A stretch of DNA of 64,000 nt from Paragorgia papillata (GCA_035771165.1 JAWNZC010000285.1:620001-684000); one strand, 5' to 3'. Counted from the stretch's first letter, positions 23,270-33,777 are shown. Program-made: numbers and translations. The notes: generated from the letters alone by a model not told the origin.

Positions 23270-23824
23270 TTATATAGTTTCAGCGTCTTTTACACAGAAT
23301 TTTATATAATCACAACGAATCTCAGGATGCGCTTCATACATATCATTTAAAAAATCCGCTTCTGTCACGCTTTTATCCCAAACATCGTTCCACATCATTT
23401 GCGCATCGAATTGAAGGGTTTCTTTACTTTTTTCCACTTTAACAGCAATCACGCATTTTCCCTGACGTTCACACTTTTCCTTTTCACATTCATTTAATTC
23501 ATGAAGACCACTGACATCGATCATAAAATCTATATTGTCGTTGATATCCCATTTTCGAAGATATTTGATTAAAGAGCAAACAAATGCATGTTTTGCATTG
23601 GGGAAAGGATTTTTCAATATGTGATACCAATAATCCCATGACTTTTCTGCCACTTCTTTTCTTATTTGTGAGATATGTTTATCATCAGCGTTGAAATTCA
23701 TTCTCACCGTTTCGTTTGTATTTGGTTCCATGATGTCTCGTATTTTTATTATAATTTCTTTCCTTAATATAGCGATATATTTTTTTTCTACAGTAGTGAT
23801 CAATTTTATTACCGCTCCAGCCAT
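23270..23824 (-). CDS. Unrecognised protein (184 aa)
   Basis: The start MAGAVIKLI is preferred over an in-frame ATG seven codons upstream. The protein is mixed alpha/beta-like, with SWDYWYHILKNPFP, a Cys cluster (NECEKEKCERQGKC, about residues 120-133) and an acidic C-terminus. It is transcribed towards the Cys-rich gene. Function unknown. Confidence 0.6.
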   Translation of the reverse strand: MAGAVIKLITTVEKKYIAILRKEIIIKIRDIMEPNTNETVRMNFNADDKHISQIRKEVAEKSWDYWYHILKNPFPNAKHAFVCSLIKYLRKWDINDNIDFMIDVSGLHELNECEKEKCERQGKCVIAVKVEKSKETLQFDAQMMWNDVWDKSVTEADFLNDMYEAHPEIRCDYIKFCVKDAETI

Positions 23825-23914
23825 TGAATGTTTTTTGAAAAACAAACGGTGCTTTTATATTATATATATATATATATATATATACCGAATTTTTTTTTTA
23901 AAAACAAAAACATA

Positions 23915-23924
23915 CCTAATATGG
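23915..23924. promoter_or_regulatory. CArG-like motif CCTAATATGG
   Basis: The motif lies between the divergent genes at 23824 (minus) and 24001 (plus). The identical 10-mer occurs at 55124 in the right arm. Confidence 0.5.
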
Positions 23925-24000
23925 TAGATTTTTTATTTTTTACTAAAAAAATGGGTCTATAAAATTGTTTAAAACAATAATACTATCATTGCATTTTGAG

Positions 24001-25263
24001 ATGCCAAGGAAACGGAAGCGTCATGGTTCAAAGGGTGAAAATAAGAAAAGAAAAACTAAAGAAGAAAAGGGATTGTTGTGGAAAAAAATTCTTATTAATG
24101 TACCCGAATTTCGTAAATTTCGCAGCGGTGAAATTGGTTTGTTATATTGGTTGTTTGGATTATTGGATATATTTCAAGGCGGATATATAAGACTGATTGA
24201 AAGAGAAGTCAAAGGAAGAGAAACACGGCATTCATTGTATCCTATATGGTTGTATAAAGGGGATCCTCACAGTAGCGGCGAAAAAATAGAAACAGAACTT
24301 CTTCCTTATGTGACTATAGAGAACACTTACCGTTATTTAGTACCCTATATGACTGAAAGAACTGGTCGTTGGTCGGTTAGGCACTCATGTTTTTACCCCT
24401 GTCTGATATTGGCTCACGATAATTTCTTATGTTGTTCTTTGTTCCCTCGAAACAGCAATATAGTTAAGCAATATTACTTTTCAATTTTACCTTCGTATCG
24501 TATACCGTTGCAAAGTGATAATTATCATTTAATTGGTTGTAAAAATGAAACCACAAACATATTGTATACACCGTTTGCGCGGGCGGGTAAAAGAAGATAT
24601 AATTATTTTCAATATATTCGTGAGGAATATGGTATGAGAGCTTTAACAGCTGCATTTTATTTGCATTCAATATCACCTTTTTTTTTTTACCATTGTTGTT
24701 GCCTGTTTGACGGTTTTCATAATGATTTACTTTATAATTTAATTGCGTGTTTTGTATTTTATTGTGATCGATATAATCCTAACGGGGTATTAGCACGTAA
24801 AGTTAATGCTTCTTATAATGTTCGACAAATAAGCAAACACATAATACGGTATTTGCAAGTACAAGGATGGATGGTTGGACAGGATGGTTTATTAGCGGTT
24901 GATGAGAACGTGCCGTATTATGAGGAAAATAAATGCCGATATAAAAATTGTAAACAAAATAGTTCGTTTTGTTCAAAATGTCCGTTTCGTTATAAAATGG
25001 AAAATTTAAATAGGGAAATGAGTGAGGAGGAAAAAAATGTTGAGAGAAATTTTATTTTCACGCAACCTACCAGATGTTAGGATAACTATGAGTCAGCGAC
25101 TTTTACAGCACATTATGATGATGATGAACAATGTAGTATAAATGTAATATACTGTGAGAATGATCATGATTTAATCAATTATGTAGACGCTATCTTACCT
25201 GAAATACCTGAAATTAATAATTTATCTATGTTCTCCCTAATGAATGAAAAATGTGAACATTGA
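24001..25263 (+). pseudogene. Arm family Q protein, left copy, interrupted by TAG
   Basis: Start MPRKRKRHGSKG is basic, probably a nuclear signal. The body matches the right-arm gene at 51716-52936 throughout: VPEFRKFRSGEIG, LYWLFGLLDIFQGG, MTERTGRWSVR, and the closing PEINNLSMF. A TAG at 25078-25080 ends the open frame, but the same frame continues to 25263 with clear homology to the paralogue's C-terminus. It is therefore a nonsense mutation (or, less likely, readthrough), not a natural end. Function unknown. There are Cys-rich patches near the C-terminus (CRYKNC...CSKCPF). TATAAAA lies shortly upstream at about 23958. Confidence 0.7.
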
Positions 25264-25306
25264 ACCATGTAAAAATTTGTAAAACATTTATTAGATTTTT
25301 TTTATA

Positions 25307-25389
25307 CCGTATATGGTGTGAATTGTTGTAAATATGAGGGGAAAAAATTGTAATAAAACATTTTATTGTTCAGATAATGTCTATATATA
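25307..25389 (+). promoter_or_regulatory. Candidate promoter: near-CArG motif and TATA box
   Basis: CCGTATATGG (25307, one mismatch to the CArG pattern) and TATATATA (25382-25389) lie before the ATG at 25423. The TATA-to-ATG distance of about 35-40 bp leaves a very short leader. Confidence 0.4.
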
Positions 25390-25422
25390 CGTTTCCCTTT
25401 CACCTACGGTATTTCGAGTTGC

Positions 25423-25968
25423 ATGTCAAAAAAAATGACTCAGATTTTGTCTGATATTCAAAATAAGATGGATAGTCATCGATCTCATCTCGAAGAGAAG
25501 ATGGTGAAGAGTATGGAAGCTATAGCGTGTCGTATTGCAGTGGATGAATCGTTAGCATTGGATTACCACAACAACACCGGGAAACAAAAATCGTGGGTCT
25601 GGTGGAAACATGGGTTAACCAATTACATAAAGGATGTGAGTCTAGTGATTGCGTACCTCGGGCGTATAAAAAAGATATTAGCTATTGACGGTGCCGAAGA
25701 TGTAGAGAGAGATCTCATTATACTTCGAAAAGCCCGAGAGATTTATCGTTTGCACCGATTGGAATCGGAAGGGGATCATCGAATTATGCATGCCATAGCG
25801 ATGATCAAGCAGGTGTTGAGTGAGATAGTAGATACGGTGTTGCTAACACCTTTTAACATTCCAATTAGTATGTATGAATATAAAATACTTAACCGTATAT
25901 CCTACTATGACTGTCTGGTTTATGATATTCAACACGATGCTAATCGAACACCTTCTGAACATGTTTAA
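25423..25968 (+). CDS. Unrecognised helical protein (181 aa)
   Basis: The protein looks predominantly helical: an N-terminal amphipathic stretch (MTQILSDIQNKMDSH), SWVWWKHGLTNYI in the middle, and several further helices (HAIAMIKQVLSEIVD). No Cys motif, signal peptide or membrane segment was seen. It has its own TATA box and is followed 12 bp later by a CArG motif. Function unknown. Confidence 0.65.
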   Translation: MSKKMTQILSDIQNKMDSHRSHLEEKMVKSMEAIACRIAVDESLALDYHNNTGKQKSWVWWKHGLTNYIKDVSLVIAYLGRIKKILAIDGAEDVERDLIILRKAREIYRLHRLESEGDHRIMHAIAMIKQVLSEIVDTVLLTPFNIPISMYEYKILNRISYYDCLVYDIQHDANRTPSEHV

Positions 25969-25980
25969 TTCCAGACATTA

Positions 25981-25990
25981 CCATATATGG
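25981..25990. promoter_or_regulatory. CArG-like motif CCATATATGG
   Basis: An exact palindromic copy lies in the gap before the gene at 26210. Confidence 0.5.
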
Positions 25991-26153
25991 TGTAATTTTT
26001 TTTATGCTTTACTTATATGGAAAAACGAATATTTCTATATTCGGTATGTTCTACTGTATGCTATATTTGTAAGTTTTTTGTAAAAAAAATTGAAGGTATG
26101 AAAAATATGTATTTTTTTAAGATTTTTGACTTCTTATTTTCAATGTTTCACTG

Positions 26154-26161
26154 TATAAAAG
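26154..26161 (+). promoter_or_regulatory. TATA box TATAAAAG
   Basis: A consensus TATA box lies 49 bp upstream of the ATG at 26210, the distance expected for a host RNA polymerase II promoter with a leader of about 20 nt. Confidence 0.55.
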
Positions 26162-26209
26162 AGTTAAGGAAAACAAATTCACTATTTTAATTTTATCGGA
26201 TGTGTAAAG

Positions 26210-26851
26210 ATGTATTCAGAGTATGATTGCTCCTTTAATAAAATTTCAAATCATGAAAAATTGTTTACGGAAACGGGGAATAAAATATTGAAGGATGTTA
26301 CACATGTTATGGATTGTGAAAGTTTTCGTATCAAAGGAAAATTATATTACCGTGAAGTTACTATATTCGATATGGAGAAATGTGAATTTTTTTCGATTCA
26401 TTGTTATGCAGAGACTCTCCCTTCGTACCACCAATTGGATGAGCAAAGCAAAAGATGTGTAAATCGTCAATATGGCATTCATGGATTGAGATTATACAAT
26501 TATCGAAAGAACGATTTTTACCATAGTCAACGAGAATTATTATTTTTTTTAAAAACGAAATTTGGTGTCAAAAAGGATTTTTTAATCGGCTATAAAGGAG
26601 GAGATATTGAATCAAGATTGTGTAAAGAAATTGGTATTCCCGCTGTAAATTTGGAACATTTTGATGTAGCGAAATATGAATGTTTAATTGATTTTTTTAA
26701 TCTCAATATAAAGAGATGTAGAGAACATAATAGATTTAATTTACGTTGTCATTGTTCCTTGTATGAGGTGCTTCTTTTCGCTGCTAGAATTTGTGATAAA
26801 ATTTCTGATTTAGAGAAGAAAGAGAAAATTATATCTATTTATGGCAGGTAA
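26210..26851 (+). CDS. Possible DEDD-type exonuclease-like protein (213 aa)
   Basis: It resembles a protein family I know only as recurrent in arthropod and cnidarian genomes, marked here by MDCESF near the start (candidate D-x-E, residues 35-37), YGIHGLRLYNY, GYKGGDIESRLCKEIGIP and a C-terminal CHCSLYEVLLFA. The layout suggests an RNase H-fold 3'-5' exonuclease, but the later catalytic acids are not certain. It overlaps the next gene by 11 nt, so the two may share a transcript. The assignment is inference. Confidence 0.45.
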   Translation: MYSEYDCSFNKISNHEKLFTETGNKILKDVTHVMDCESFRIKGKLYYREVTIFDMEKCEFFSIHCYAETLPSYHQLDEQSKRCVNRQYGIHGLRLYNYRKNDFYHSQRELLFFLKTKFGVKKDFLIGYKGGDIESRLCKEIGIPAVNLEHFDVAKYECLIDFFNLNIKRCREHNRFNLRCHCSLYEVLLFAARICDKISDLEKKEKIISIYGR

Positions 26852-27473
26852 AAAAATTCTTTTAAAAAATGAAAGAATTTGGTTTCATTCCCAAAAAAAA
26901 CCCAGCTTTATCCCTGCGAATGTGAATGGTGTTTATGGATTTCGAGAGCAAAATTGGTCAAAAGGTGTTATAGTTGATGAAATTGTTGACGAAACTACTC
27001 ATCAAATATCACGTGGTTTAGATAAATCGTTTGCCAATTTATCTTTAACAAAAGTAAATGATTTAATTGAATGGAAGAAAAGAAAAATTATTCATGAAAT
27101 TAAAATAAAAATTGATAAGAATTGTAATCCTATATACGACGACGCTATTTCTTTTTCTATAATACAAGTAAAGAAATCTATGTTTGACCAACAACAACTT
27201 ACAGGAAATTATACTGGTTCATTTGTTTCTGATACTAAGAATTGGACCAAGAATCAATTAATAAATTCACCTAAAAACAATATGTTTTTAAATTCGATTG
27301 ATTTCAAGGATTTAAATTATGATTTACCTGATGATGAAGATTTAGTGTTTGTTCAACAAATTAATTTTACCGACGATAATTTTAAAATGGCTGGTAGTAA
27401 AAAATATGCTGAAGCTACAAAACCTTATATAAACTATGAAATTATCATTATTTATTCTAATGGTTATATATAA
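26841..27473 (+). CDS. Unrecognised protein (210 aa)
   Basis: Start ATGGCAGGT lies inside the last codons of the preceding gene. The protein has an N-terminal FREQNWSKGVIVDEIVDE, a central Lys-rich helix and beta-like C-terminal stretches ending IIIIYSNGYI. No motif was recognised. It is the last plus-strand gene before the minus-strand SET cluster. Confidence 0.6.
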   Translation: MAGKKILLKNERIWFHSQKKPSFIPANVNGVYGFREQNWSKGVIVDEIVDETTHQISRGLDKSFANLSLTKVNDLIEWKKRKIIHEIKIKIDKNCNPIYDDAISFSIIQVKKSMFDQQQLTGNYTGSFVSDTKNWTKNQLINSPKNNMFLNSIDFKDLNYDLPDDEDLVFVQQINFTDDNFKMAGSKKYAEATKPYINYEIIIIYSNGYI

Positions 27474-27586
27474 AGAATCATATGTAAATAATATTATTGT
27501 ATTTTTTTTCTTAAAAAAAAAAATTGTAAAAGTTTTATAAAAAAATGAAATAAAAACTATTAATTTTCAAACAAAAATTTATTTCT

Positions 27587-27850
27587 TTAACGTACAAAAT
27601 ATTTATCTACATCCCACCCATACCGTCTGGAAGCAAATGGATCATATCCCAATGGTCTAGTAGTGATACCTCCTTTTTGTATTTTATTTATTTTCTTCTT
27701 TGTTTTGTTTTCTACATTATTCTTAAATTGTAATGCATATTTTTGTGCATTTTTTAATTCTTTTAATATTTTCTTAGTAGTAAAAATTCCTCCTCTTTGT
27801 CTTTTTTTTCCTTTAAAAGTACCGCCTCTTTGTCGTTTTTTATTTGCCAT
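27587..27850 (-). CDS. Basic virion-core-like protein with (R/K)GG sites (87 aa)
   Basis: Start MANKKRQRGG is chosen because it falls 31 nt after the upstream SET gene instead of inside it. KRQRGG occurs twice and IQKGG once. The rest is lysine-rich and ends RRYGWDVDKYFVR. Adenoviruses and adintovirus-like elements carry small basic core proteins that the adenain-type protease cleaves at GG sites. The same sites recur at 40936 and 44703. The assignment as a core protein is by composition and context. Confidence 0.55.
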   Translation of the reverse strand: MANKKRQRGGTFKGKKRQRGGIFTTKKILKELKNAQKYALQFKNNVENKTKKKINKIQKGGITTRPLGYDPFASRRYGWDVDKYFVR

Positions 27851-27881
27851 ATTTTTTCTTTTAAGATTTTTTTTTGTTTTC

Positions 27882-28487
27882 TTAAACTTTTTTGAAATAT
27901 CCTCTTGGCCAATAGACAGCACCGTAATCAGTAAGGATTTCTCGATTTGGTTTTATACGCTGTGTAGACTGCAATTTAAAGCTAACGTTTTTTTTAATTG
28001 TTCCTCTAAAACAAGAATTGTTTTTTAATTTTGTTCCTTTTGCATCGTTTGCAAAGCGGGCGGGCCCATGAGTGGATTTATAAGCGTCGATACAATGTCT
28101 AGGACCGTCACACAAACTATATTGTGCAATCGTGTCTGCACCATATTTTCGATCTAGCCTTGCTTGTGTTGTTTTTTCACCCGTATATATACTGATATCT
28201 TTAAAGCGTTTAAAATGTTTTTTCCAAGTGAATAATCCTTTTCCACCATTTGGAACATTTGATTTTTTAACACGTAAGTTATCTTCTTTTGCTAAATGTA
28301 TCCAACATTTACGTGTATGTGCTGTTCTCTTACGACATCTTTTCTTTTTTAAAGTATTACTTTTACATTGGAGGACATCGCGGATAGTTTGTGATTTTGT
28401 GACCATTTTTCTCCCTCCATAAGTAGTAAGTAAACTTTTTGCTGTAGATTTTTTTCCCTTTTTTTTTGGAATTTTTATTTTAACCAT
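27882..28487 (-). CDS. SET-domain protein lysine methyltransferase (201 aa)
   Basis: A basic N-terminus (residues 1-30) is followed by a C-x9-C-x9-C-x2-H motif (41-64) and then a compact SET domain. The domain shows GGKGLF (81-86), YTGE (101-104), ARFANDA (143-149, the cofactor-binding RFxNH region with Asp in place of His) and EILTDYG (183-189, with the catalytic-type Tyr). SET enzymes transfer methyl from S-adenosylmethionine to lysines, usually on histones. The domain is about the size of stand-alone viral SET proteins and lacks post-SET cysteines. It lies in a minus-strand cluster with a core-like protein. Likely target: host or virion chromatin (inference). Confidence 0.8.
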   Translation of the reverse strand: MVKIKIPKKKGKKSTAKSLLTTYGGRKMVTKSQTIRDVLQCKSNTLKKKRCRKRTAHTRKCWIHLAKEDNLRVKKSNVPNGGKGLFTWKKHFKRFKDISIYTGEKTTQARLDRKYGADTIAQYSLCDGPRHCIDAYKSTHGPARFANDAKGTKLKNNSCFRGTIKKNVSFKLQSTQRIKPNREILTDYGAVYWPRGYFKKV

Positions 28488-28505
28488 TTTTTCTAAAATA
28501 ATTTT

Positions 28506-28832
28506 TTAATATATTGTTTTTATCCCCACGTATCGTTTTAATTTTTCGTTTTTTTTAATAAAATTTATTAGACATTCTATTTTATATATAATGTTTGAGG
28601 AAATATCATAAACTTTTGCTTGCATTAGTTTAAATCTCTCGCCTAATTCAAAACTTGATATAAATAGAATATTTTCTCCATCTTCTTGAAATTCCTGTAG
28701 ACAATCATACAGAATAAAAGGGGAGAATAAAATCATTTCATCATTGTCTTCAATTTCGTATCCAATGTGAGTATCTGAATTTATTTCTTTTTTTAAATAT
28801 ATCTCTATATGGATTGTTACTTGTCCACTCAT
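28506..28832 (-). CDS. Unrecognised protein (108 aa)
   Basis: A small acidic protein starts MSGQVTIHIEIYL and contains SPFILYDCLQEF and an amphipathic C-terminal half. It is upstream of, and co-oriented with, the SET gene, separated from it by 18 nt. No family was recognised. Confidence 0.55.
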   Translation of the reverse strand: MSGQVTIHIEIYLKKEINSDTHIGYEIEDNDEMILFSPFILYDCLQEFQEDGENILFISSFELGERFKLMQAKVYDISSNIIYKIECLINFIKKNEKLKRYVGIKTIY

Positions 28833-28954
28833 CGTAAAGTAAATTATTTTTTTTACTATGTTTTTTGGTTTAATATTTTTTTTAACAAAAAGAATACATA
28901 TTTTTTTCTTTTTCTTTTTTTATTTTTTTAGTTTTTTTCCTTAAAAATAAAAAA

Positions 28955-29158
28955 ATGGGGAATTTGTGTGGAAAAGATAAACCTTTTTTTACAATACGTT
29001 TTTCTTGTGTTAATATTCGAGATTCGGATAACGTAACTATTGACCGTGTTGACGGGGCGGTGAAAACACAAGAAGGAGAAGGAGAAAAAAATAATAAAAG
29101 ATTGTTCAATTGTTTTTTTAGAAAAAAAACAAAAAATGGCATCGAAGAATATGAATAA
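28955..29158 (+). CDS. Small protein with N-myristoylation-type start (67 aa)
   Basis: It begins MGNLCGKDK, a Gly2 with a nearby Cys as found in dually acylated membrane-tethered proteins. The remainder is polar and ends with a basic CFFRKKTKNG stretch. It overlaps the polymerase start by 23 nt in another frame. Membrane attachment is inference from the N-terminus. Confidence 0.45.
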   Translation: MGNLCGKDKPFFTIRFSCVNIRDSDNVTIDRVDGAVKTQEGEGEKNNKRLFNCFFRKKTKNGIEEYE

Positions 29159-32100
29159 AGATGAAGTAAGTGAACTTGTGAGTTTACTTGAAAAAAGGGG
29201 AAAAAAAGGAAATAAGGATGAAATAGAAAGCGATTTTCATACGGAGGCAATTGATGAATCATATAATGATAGATTAAAGTTAAAACAGAAAACATTAAAT
29301 ATTTCTATTTCAAGAAAGTCAACTGTGAATTTTATTGCGTTTATTCAATCTTTACGCATTGTATTTACTTATTTGCTTAACGTTGCTAAAGCTTCAACGA
29401 AATCTAAAGATGATTACGTTAGATTTATTTTTAGTCACGCCCCTAAAACATATTTTTCGACAGTTGTATTACCACTTAGTCAATTTAATGTTGAGTATTT
29501 GTTGAATATTTTTGAAAGAATGATGCAAAGTAACAAATCCTTACTGGCAAATGGTTGGGAAACAAATGTTGTTATACAAACGTTTCCTTCTGGTTTAAGT
29601 AAAAATAAGAAAAAAAATAAAAATCTTAAAAAGAAGCATGTTTACAGACATCTAGGTAGTGTTAATGATGATGATGGGGGTGTAAATAAAGATGCTGAAA
29701 AATACGGAAGGAAATTGCGAATTGGTGTTTTCTATGTAATATGTAAATTTTTAAATAGTCTTATAAAAAATTGTTGTTTTGTAGTTAGTTTATTAGTTGG
29801 TTTATCATATTTAAAAAAAGATAGCAAATATGTAATAATGGAGAGAACACCTCATAAACCCGTTGATAAATTATATGATATCGCTGAAATTCGTGATGTT
29901 TATCATCAGTGTAGAATTCCTGAGGGGGCGGTGAAAACAAAGAATTTTCGTGACGTTTATGAGAATTTTCTTAAAGCACAGGGTGTTGATTTGATAGTAT
30001 ACTCTGATAATTATAGTGATTGCATCATCTATGATTCTCGTACGGATAAAGATGGTAATTTAATAAAATTAACCAATAATATAGTTTGTTTATGGCTAAA
30101 TAATAATCATTACGATGTCGTTTTAGATATGCGTAAATTTTCTAAACTTAATCCATATTCATTTTGCGTTAAATGTATGAAATATTATAACGAGTTTGAA
30201 CGTAAAGATAACCATATTTGTTATAATCATTTAACCTGTCAAAGATGTTTCAGACAAACGAACTGTTTGAGAAATATTAAAATTGAATGTAGTAATTGCA
30301 ATATTTTATTTTTTAATGAAGAATGCTTTCGTAATCATTTTACAAATAGAATTTTCAAACCTATGCAGGGTAATCATGGTCTACTTACACCGTGTAATTA
30401 TTATTTCTATTGTAAGAACTGCTTAAAAATTGTACCGCGATTTATTTTTTCCCAAAAATCAAATGTGAAAAAACATCAATGTGATAAAAAGTTTTGTTTT
30501 CATTGTAGAGATTATAAAAAGAAATCACATTATTGTTATATGAAACCGTTACCTATCCCAAAAAAAGACGAATACGATAAAAAAAATTTTTTTTTTGATT
30601 TCGAAACACGAGTTGATGAAAAAAAACCCAACTTAATGATACCATTTTACTGTGTCGTTCAAAAAGTGTGTAAAAAATGTGAAAACATTGATTTTGTAAA
30701 AAATAAAAATTATTCAGAAGAACAAATCATTTTTGAATGTTGTGGTAGACGTGAAATTGTTTTTAAAGGAGATAATGTTTAAACGATCTGTGTGAATTTA
30801 TATTATTGCAAAAAAATTCTCTTTGGCTTGCACATAATGGCGAGCGTTTTGATACAATTTTTATTTTTAAATATTTTTTGGAACAAAAAAAATTTTATCC
30901 TGATACAATAATGCATGGAAACAAAGTAATGATGCTATTTATACCGGATGAAAATATTACTTTTTTTGATAGTTTTTCGTTTTTGCATATGTCGTTATCG
31001 AAGATACCGAAAACAATGGGACTTGAAAATTTATGTAAAGGATTTCATCCATATTTTTTTTACGATTTGAAATATGAGGGTGAAATTGTTGATCGTAAAT
31101 ATTTTGACGTGGAAAATATGTGTAAAGAAACGAAAATTGAATTTGAAAAATGGTATTTGGAAAAAAAGGGAAAGCAATATATATTTGAAGAGGAAATGTA
31201 TTATTATTGTAGTTCAGATGTTGACATTTTGAGAAAGGGTTGTATTAAATTTTCTTCTTTGATAAAGGAAACAGGGGGGGTAGCTCCTTTTTACGATACA
31301 TCTTGTATCACTATTGCGAGTCTTGCAATGAAAATCTTTCGTTTAAATTTCTTAAGAAAAAAATGTATAGGTATTATTCCCGCAACAGGATATAGAGGGA
31401 AAATTAATCAAAGCGTAGTTGCGTTAATTTGGTTGGAAGAGATAAACAAAGAAGTGGGTGGGGGGTTAGAATATAAATGTTCAAGAAACGGTGAAAAAAA
31501 GGTTTTAGAGCGTTATGTTGACGGCTTTTATAACAACGTTATCTATCAATTTCATGGATGTTTCTTTCATGGCTGCCCTTCTTGTTTTCATCCTTATGAA
31601 ATTAATAAAATAAACAATGAAAAATTTTGTAACCTTTATTCAACTACAAAAAAATTTACTCATGAATTGGAAAAAGCAGGATATAAAGTTATAGAAAAAT
31701 GGGAGTGCGAATTTTTAAGAGAAAATAAAATCACTAAAAGTGTTTTAGATGAGAAAAAGAAATACTTTTATGCATATACACCTTTGGATCCGAGAGAAGC
31801 ACTTTATGGCGGGAGAACTTCACCCACTTGTTTATTTAAAAATGTGAAAGAAGATGAAAACATTTTTTATGTTGATTTTACTTCTTTGTATCCCTTCGTT
31901 CAAAAAAGTGAAAAATTTCCAGTAGGTCACCCTACAATATTTATTAAAGATGAATGTGATACAATAGAAATATCTGAGGTATTTGGGTTAGTGAAATGTT
32001 GTATTTTACCTCCACGCAATATATATTTACCTGTTTTACCCGTTCGTATGAATGGAAGATTATTATTCCCATTGTGCTATACATGTGCAGTTACAACGCA

Positions 32101-33145
32101 AATAACACGTTGTAATCATAATGAAAATGAACGTTGTATATTGGGTACGTGGACAAGTGTAGAAATAAATAAAGCTATTGAAAAAGGCTATCGAATTTTG
32201 AAAACGTTTGAAATTTATCATTTTTCTCGACAAGAAAGAATTTTTCAAGATTATGTGAATTGTTTTTTGAAAATCAAACAAGAAGCATCTGGTTTTCCAC
32301 CAGAATGTTATGATGAAAATAAAAAATTGATTGACAGTGAAGTAGATAAATATATTGAAAATTATTACAAAAACGAGGGTATTCTATTGGATAAAGATAA
32401 AATTGAAAAAAACCCTGGTCTACGTCAAACTGCGAAAGATTTATTAAATTCACTTTGGGGAAAGTTTGCGCAAAATGAAAATAATACAAAAGTTGATTTT
32501 TTAACCGAATATGATGATTTGCTAAGTTTAGCTAACGATTCAAATATAAAATTAACTTCTGTCGATTTTGTTAACGGTGAATTACTGCGTGTCACCTATG
32601 TGAAAAAAGATGAGATAAACACTCCTTTGAAAACTGGAAATGTTGTTATTGCTTGTTTTGTTACAGCGTATGCACGTTTGAAATTATTCGAGTTAATCGA
32701 TAGTTTAGGAGAAAATGCTTTATATTTTGACACTGATTCTGTTTTTTATTTAAAAAAAAATGACGAAGTTGAAGTTAAAACGGGAAATTATTTAGGTGAA
32801 TTAACAAATGAATTGAAAGAGGGGGAATGGATTACTCAATTTTGTTCTACGGGCCCAAAATCTTATTCATACCGTACTAATTTAAAAGATGAAGTTGTAC
32901 ACATTAAGGGATTTTCTTTAAAAAATGAAAAAATAAAAGAAATATTAAATTTTAAATCGTTGCAGACTTGTGTTAAAGACAATACTCAGACAATCAAAAT
33001 TGTATATGAAAGAAAAATAACTAGAGATAAACTTAACCATATTTTTATAGAAAATGAAACTAAAAAATTTAATTTTACTTTTAATAAACGAGTTGTTAAA
33101 GATAATTTCTATACTATTCCGTATGGTTTTTTAGATGATGAGTAA
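29136..33145 (+). pseudogene. polB: Protein-primed DNA polymerase B, broken by one frame shift
   Basis: This is the replicative polymerase of Maverick/Polinton-type elements, which start DNA synthesis on a terminal protein. The N-terminal part has an OTU-like/Cys-rich region (NHYDVVLD, then CQRCF...CSNC) and exonuclease motif I (FDFETR, about 30595). The frame is lost at a TAA at 30780 and resumes one base earlier in phase with exo II (AHNGERFD), exo III (SSDVDIL), YGGRT (about 31805), motif A (DFTSLYP), motif B (LLNSLWGKF) and motif C (FDTDS, about 32725). All catalytic residues are present on either side. The break is one missing base next to a T run, so either decay or a sequencing error. 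It overlaps the ATPase start by 11 nt. Confidence 0.9.
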
Positions 33146-33771
33146 AATAAACAGTGCTGTAATACCACTTCAACATCCTTTTATGTTAACGTTATGCGGC
33201 CCCAGCCAATGTGGGAAAACGTTTTGGATATATAAATTGTTAAAGTTTATCGAAGTGATGGTTACACCGCAGATCAATAAAATTATTTATCTGTATACTA
33301 CACAACAACCGTTATATGGGGAGATGGAGAAAATTATTAAAGAGAAAAAAATAACTATTGAATTTATCGATTGTAATAAGGGAATTCCGTCAGCTAATGA
33401 TTTGCAAACGAATTTAAGCGATAACACTTTAGTTGTTTTAGATGATCTTATGACTGTTGCTACATCTTCAAAAGAAAATTTGGATAATTTAAATAATTTT
33501 GCATGTCGCGATGCACATCATAGAAATATGAGTGTTATTTTTACATGTCAAAATTTAATGTACGGTAATGGAAAATTACGAAATTCACGTATCAACAGTC
33601 AATATCATCTAATGTTTAAAAATATTGCAGATGTACGAAATATGCATACTATTTCTGATAATAGAAAAGTAAAAAGAAATGTATCACGGTGGTCAAATAT
33701 GCAGAAATTTCTCCCACTTGTGCGGGCTCGTTATTCACAGCGGTATACCGTGTTTTTTATAAATTCTGCCG
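33135..33771 (+). pseudogene. A32/FtsK-like genome packaging ATPase, 5' part
   Basis: The protein shows Walker A GPSQCGKT (residues 22-29), Walker B LVVLDD (99-104) and a TCQN sensor, as in the packaging ATPases of Polintons, adintoviruses and larger eukaryotic DNA viruses. It would pump genome into capsids. The coding sequence runs into the nested transposon after residue 212. The C-terminal part is found at 40655-40828, 6.9 kb away, in a phase that does not match, so the gene is inactive. Confidence 0.85.
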
Positions 33772-33777
33772 GCAGCA

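Noticed and set aside
28882..29295. 137-codon minus-strand frame
   Set aside because: It lies over the polymerase start and the small acylated protein gene and consists of Phe/Ser runs from A-rich coding DNA on the other strand.
30778..30784. TTTAAAC, a classic -1 frameshift heptamer, at the polymerase break
   Set aside because: For programmed slippage the upstream frame must read TTA AAC. Here the upstream frame reads GTT TAA, so the heptamer is in the wrong phase, and a plain one-base loss explains the break better.
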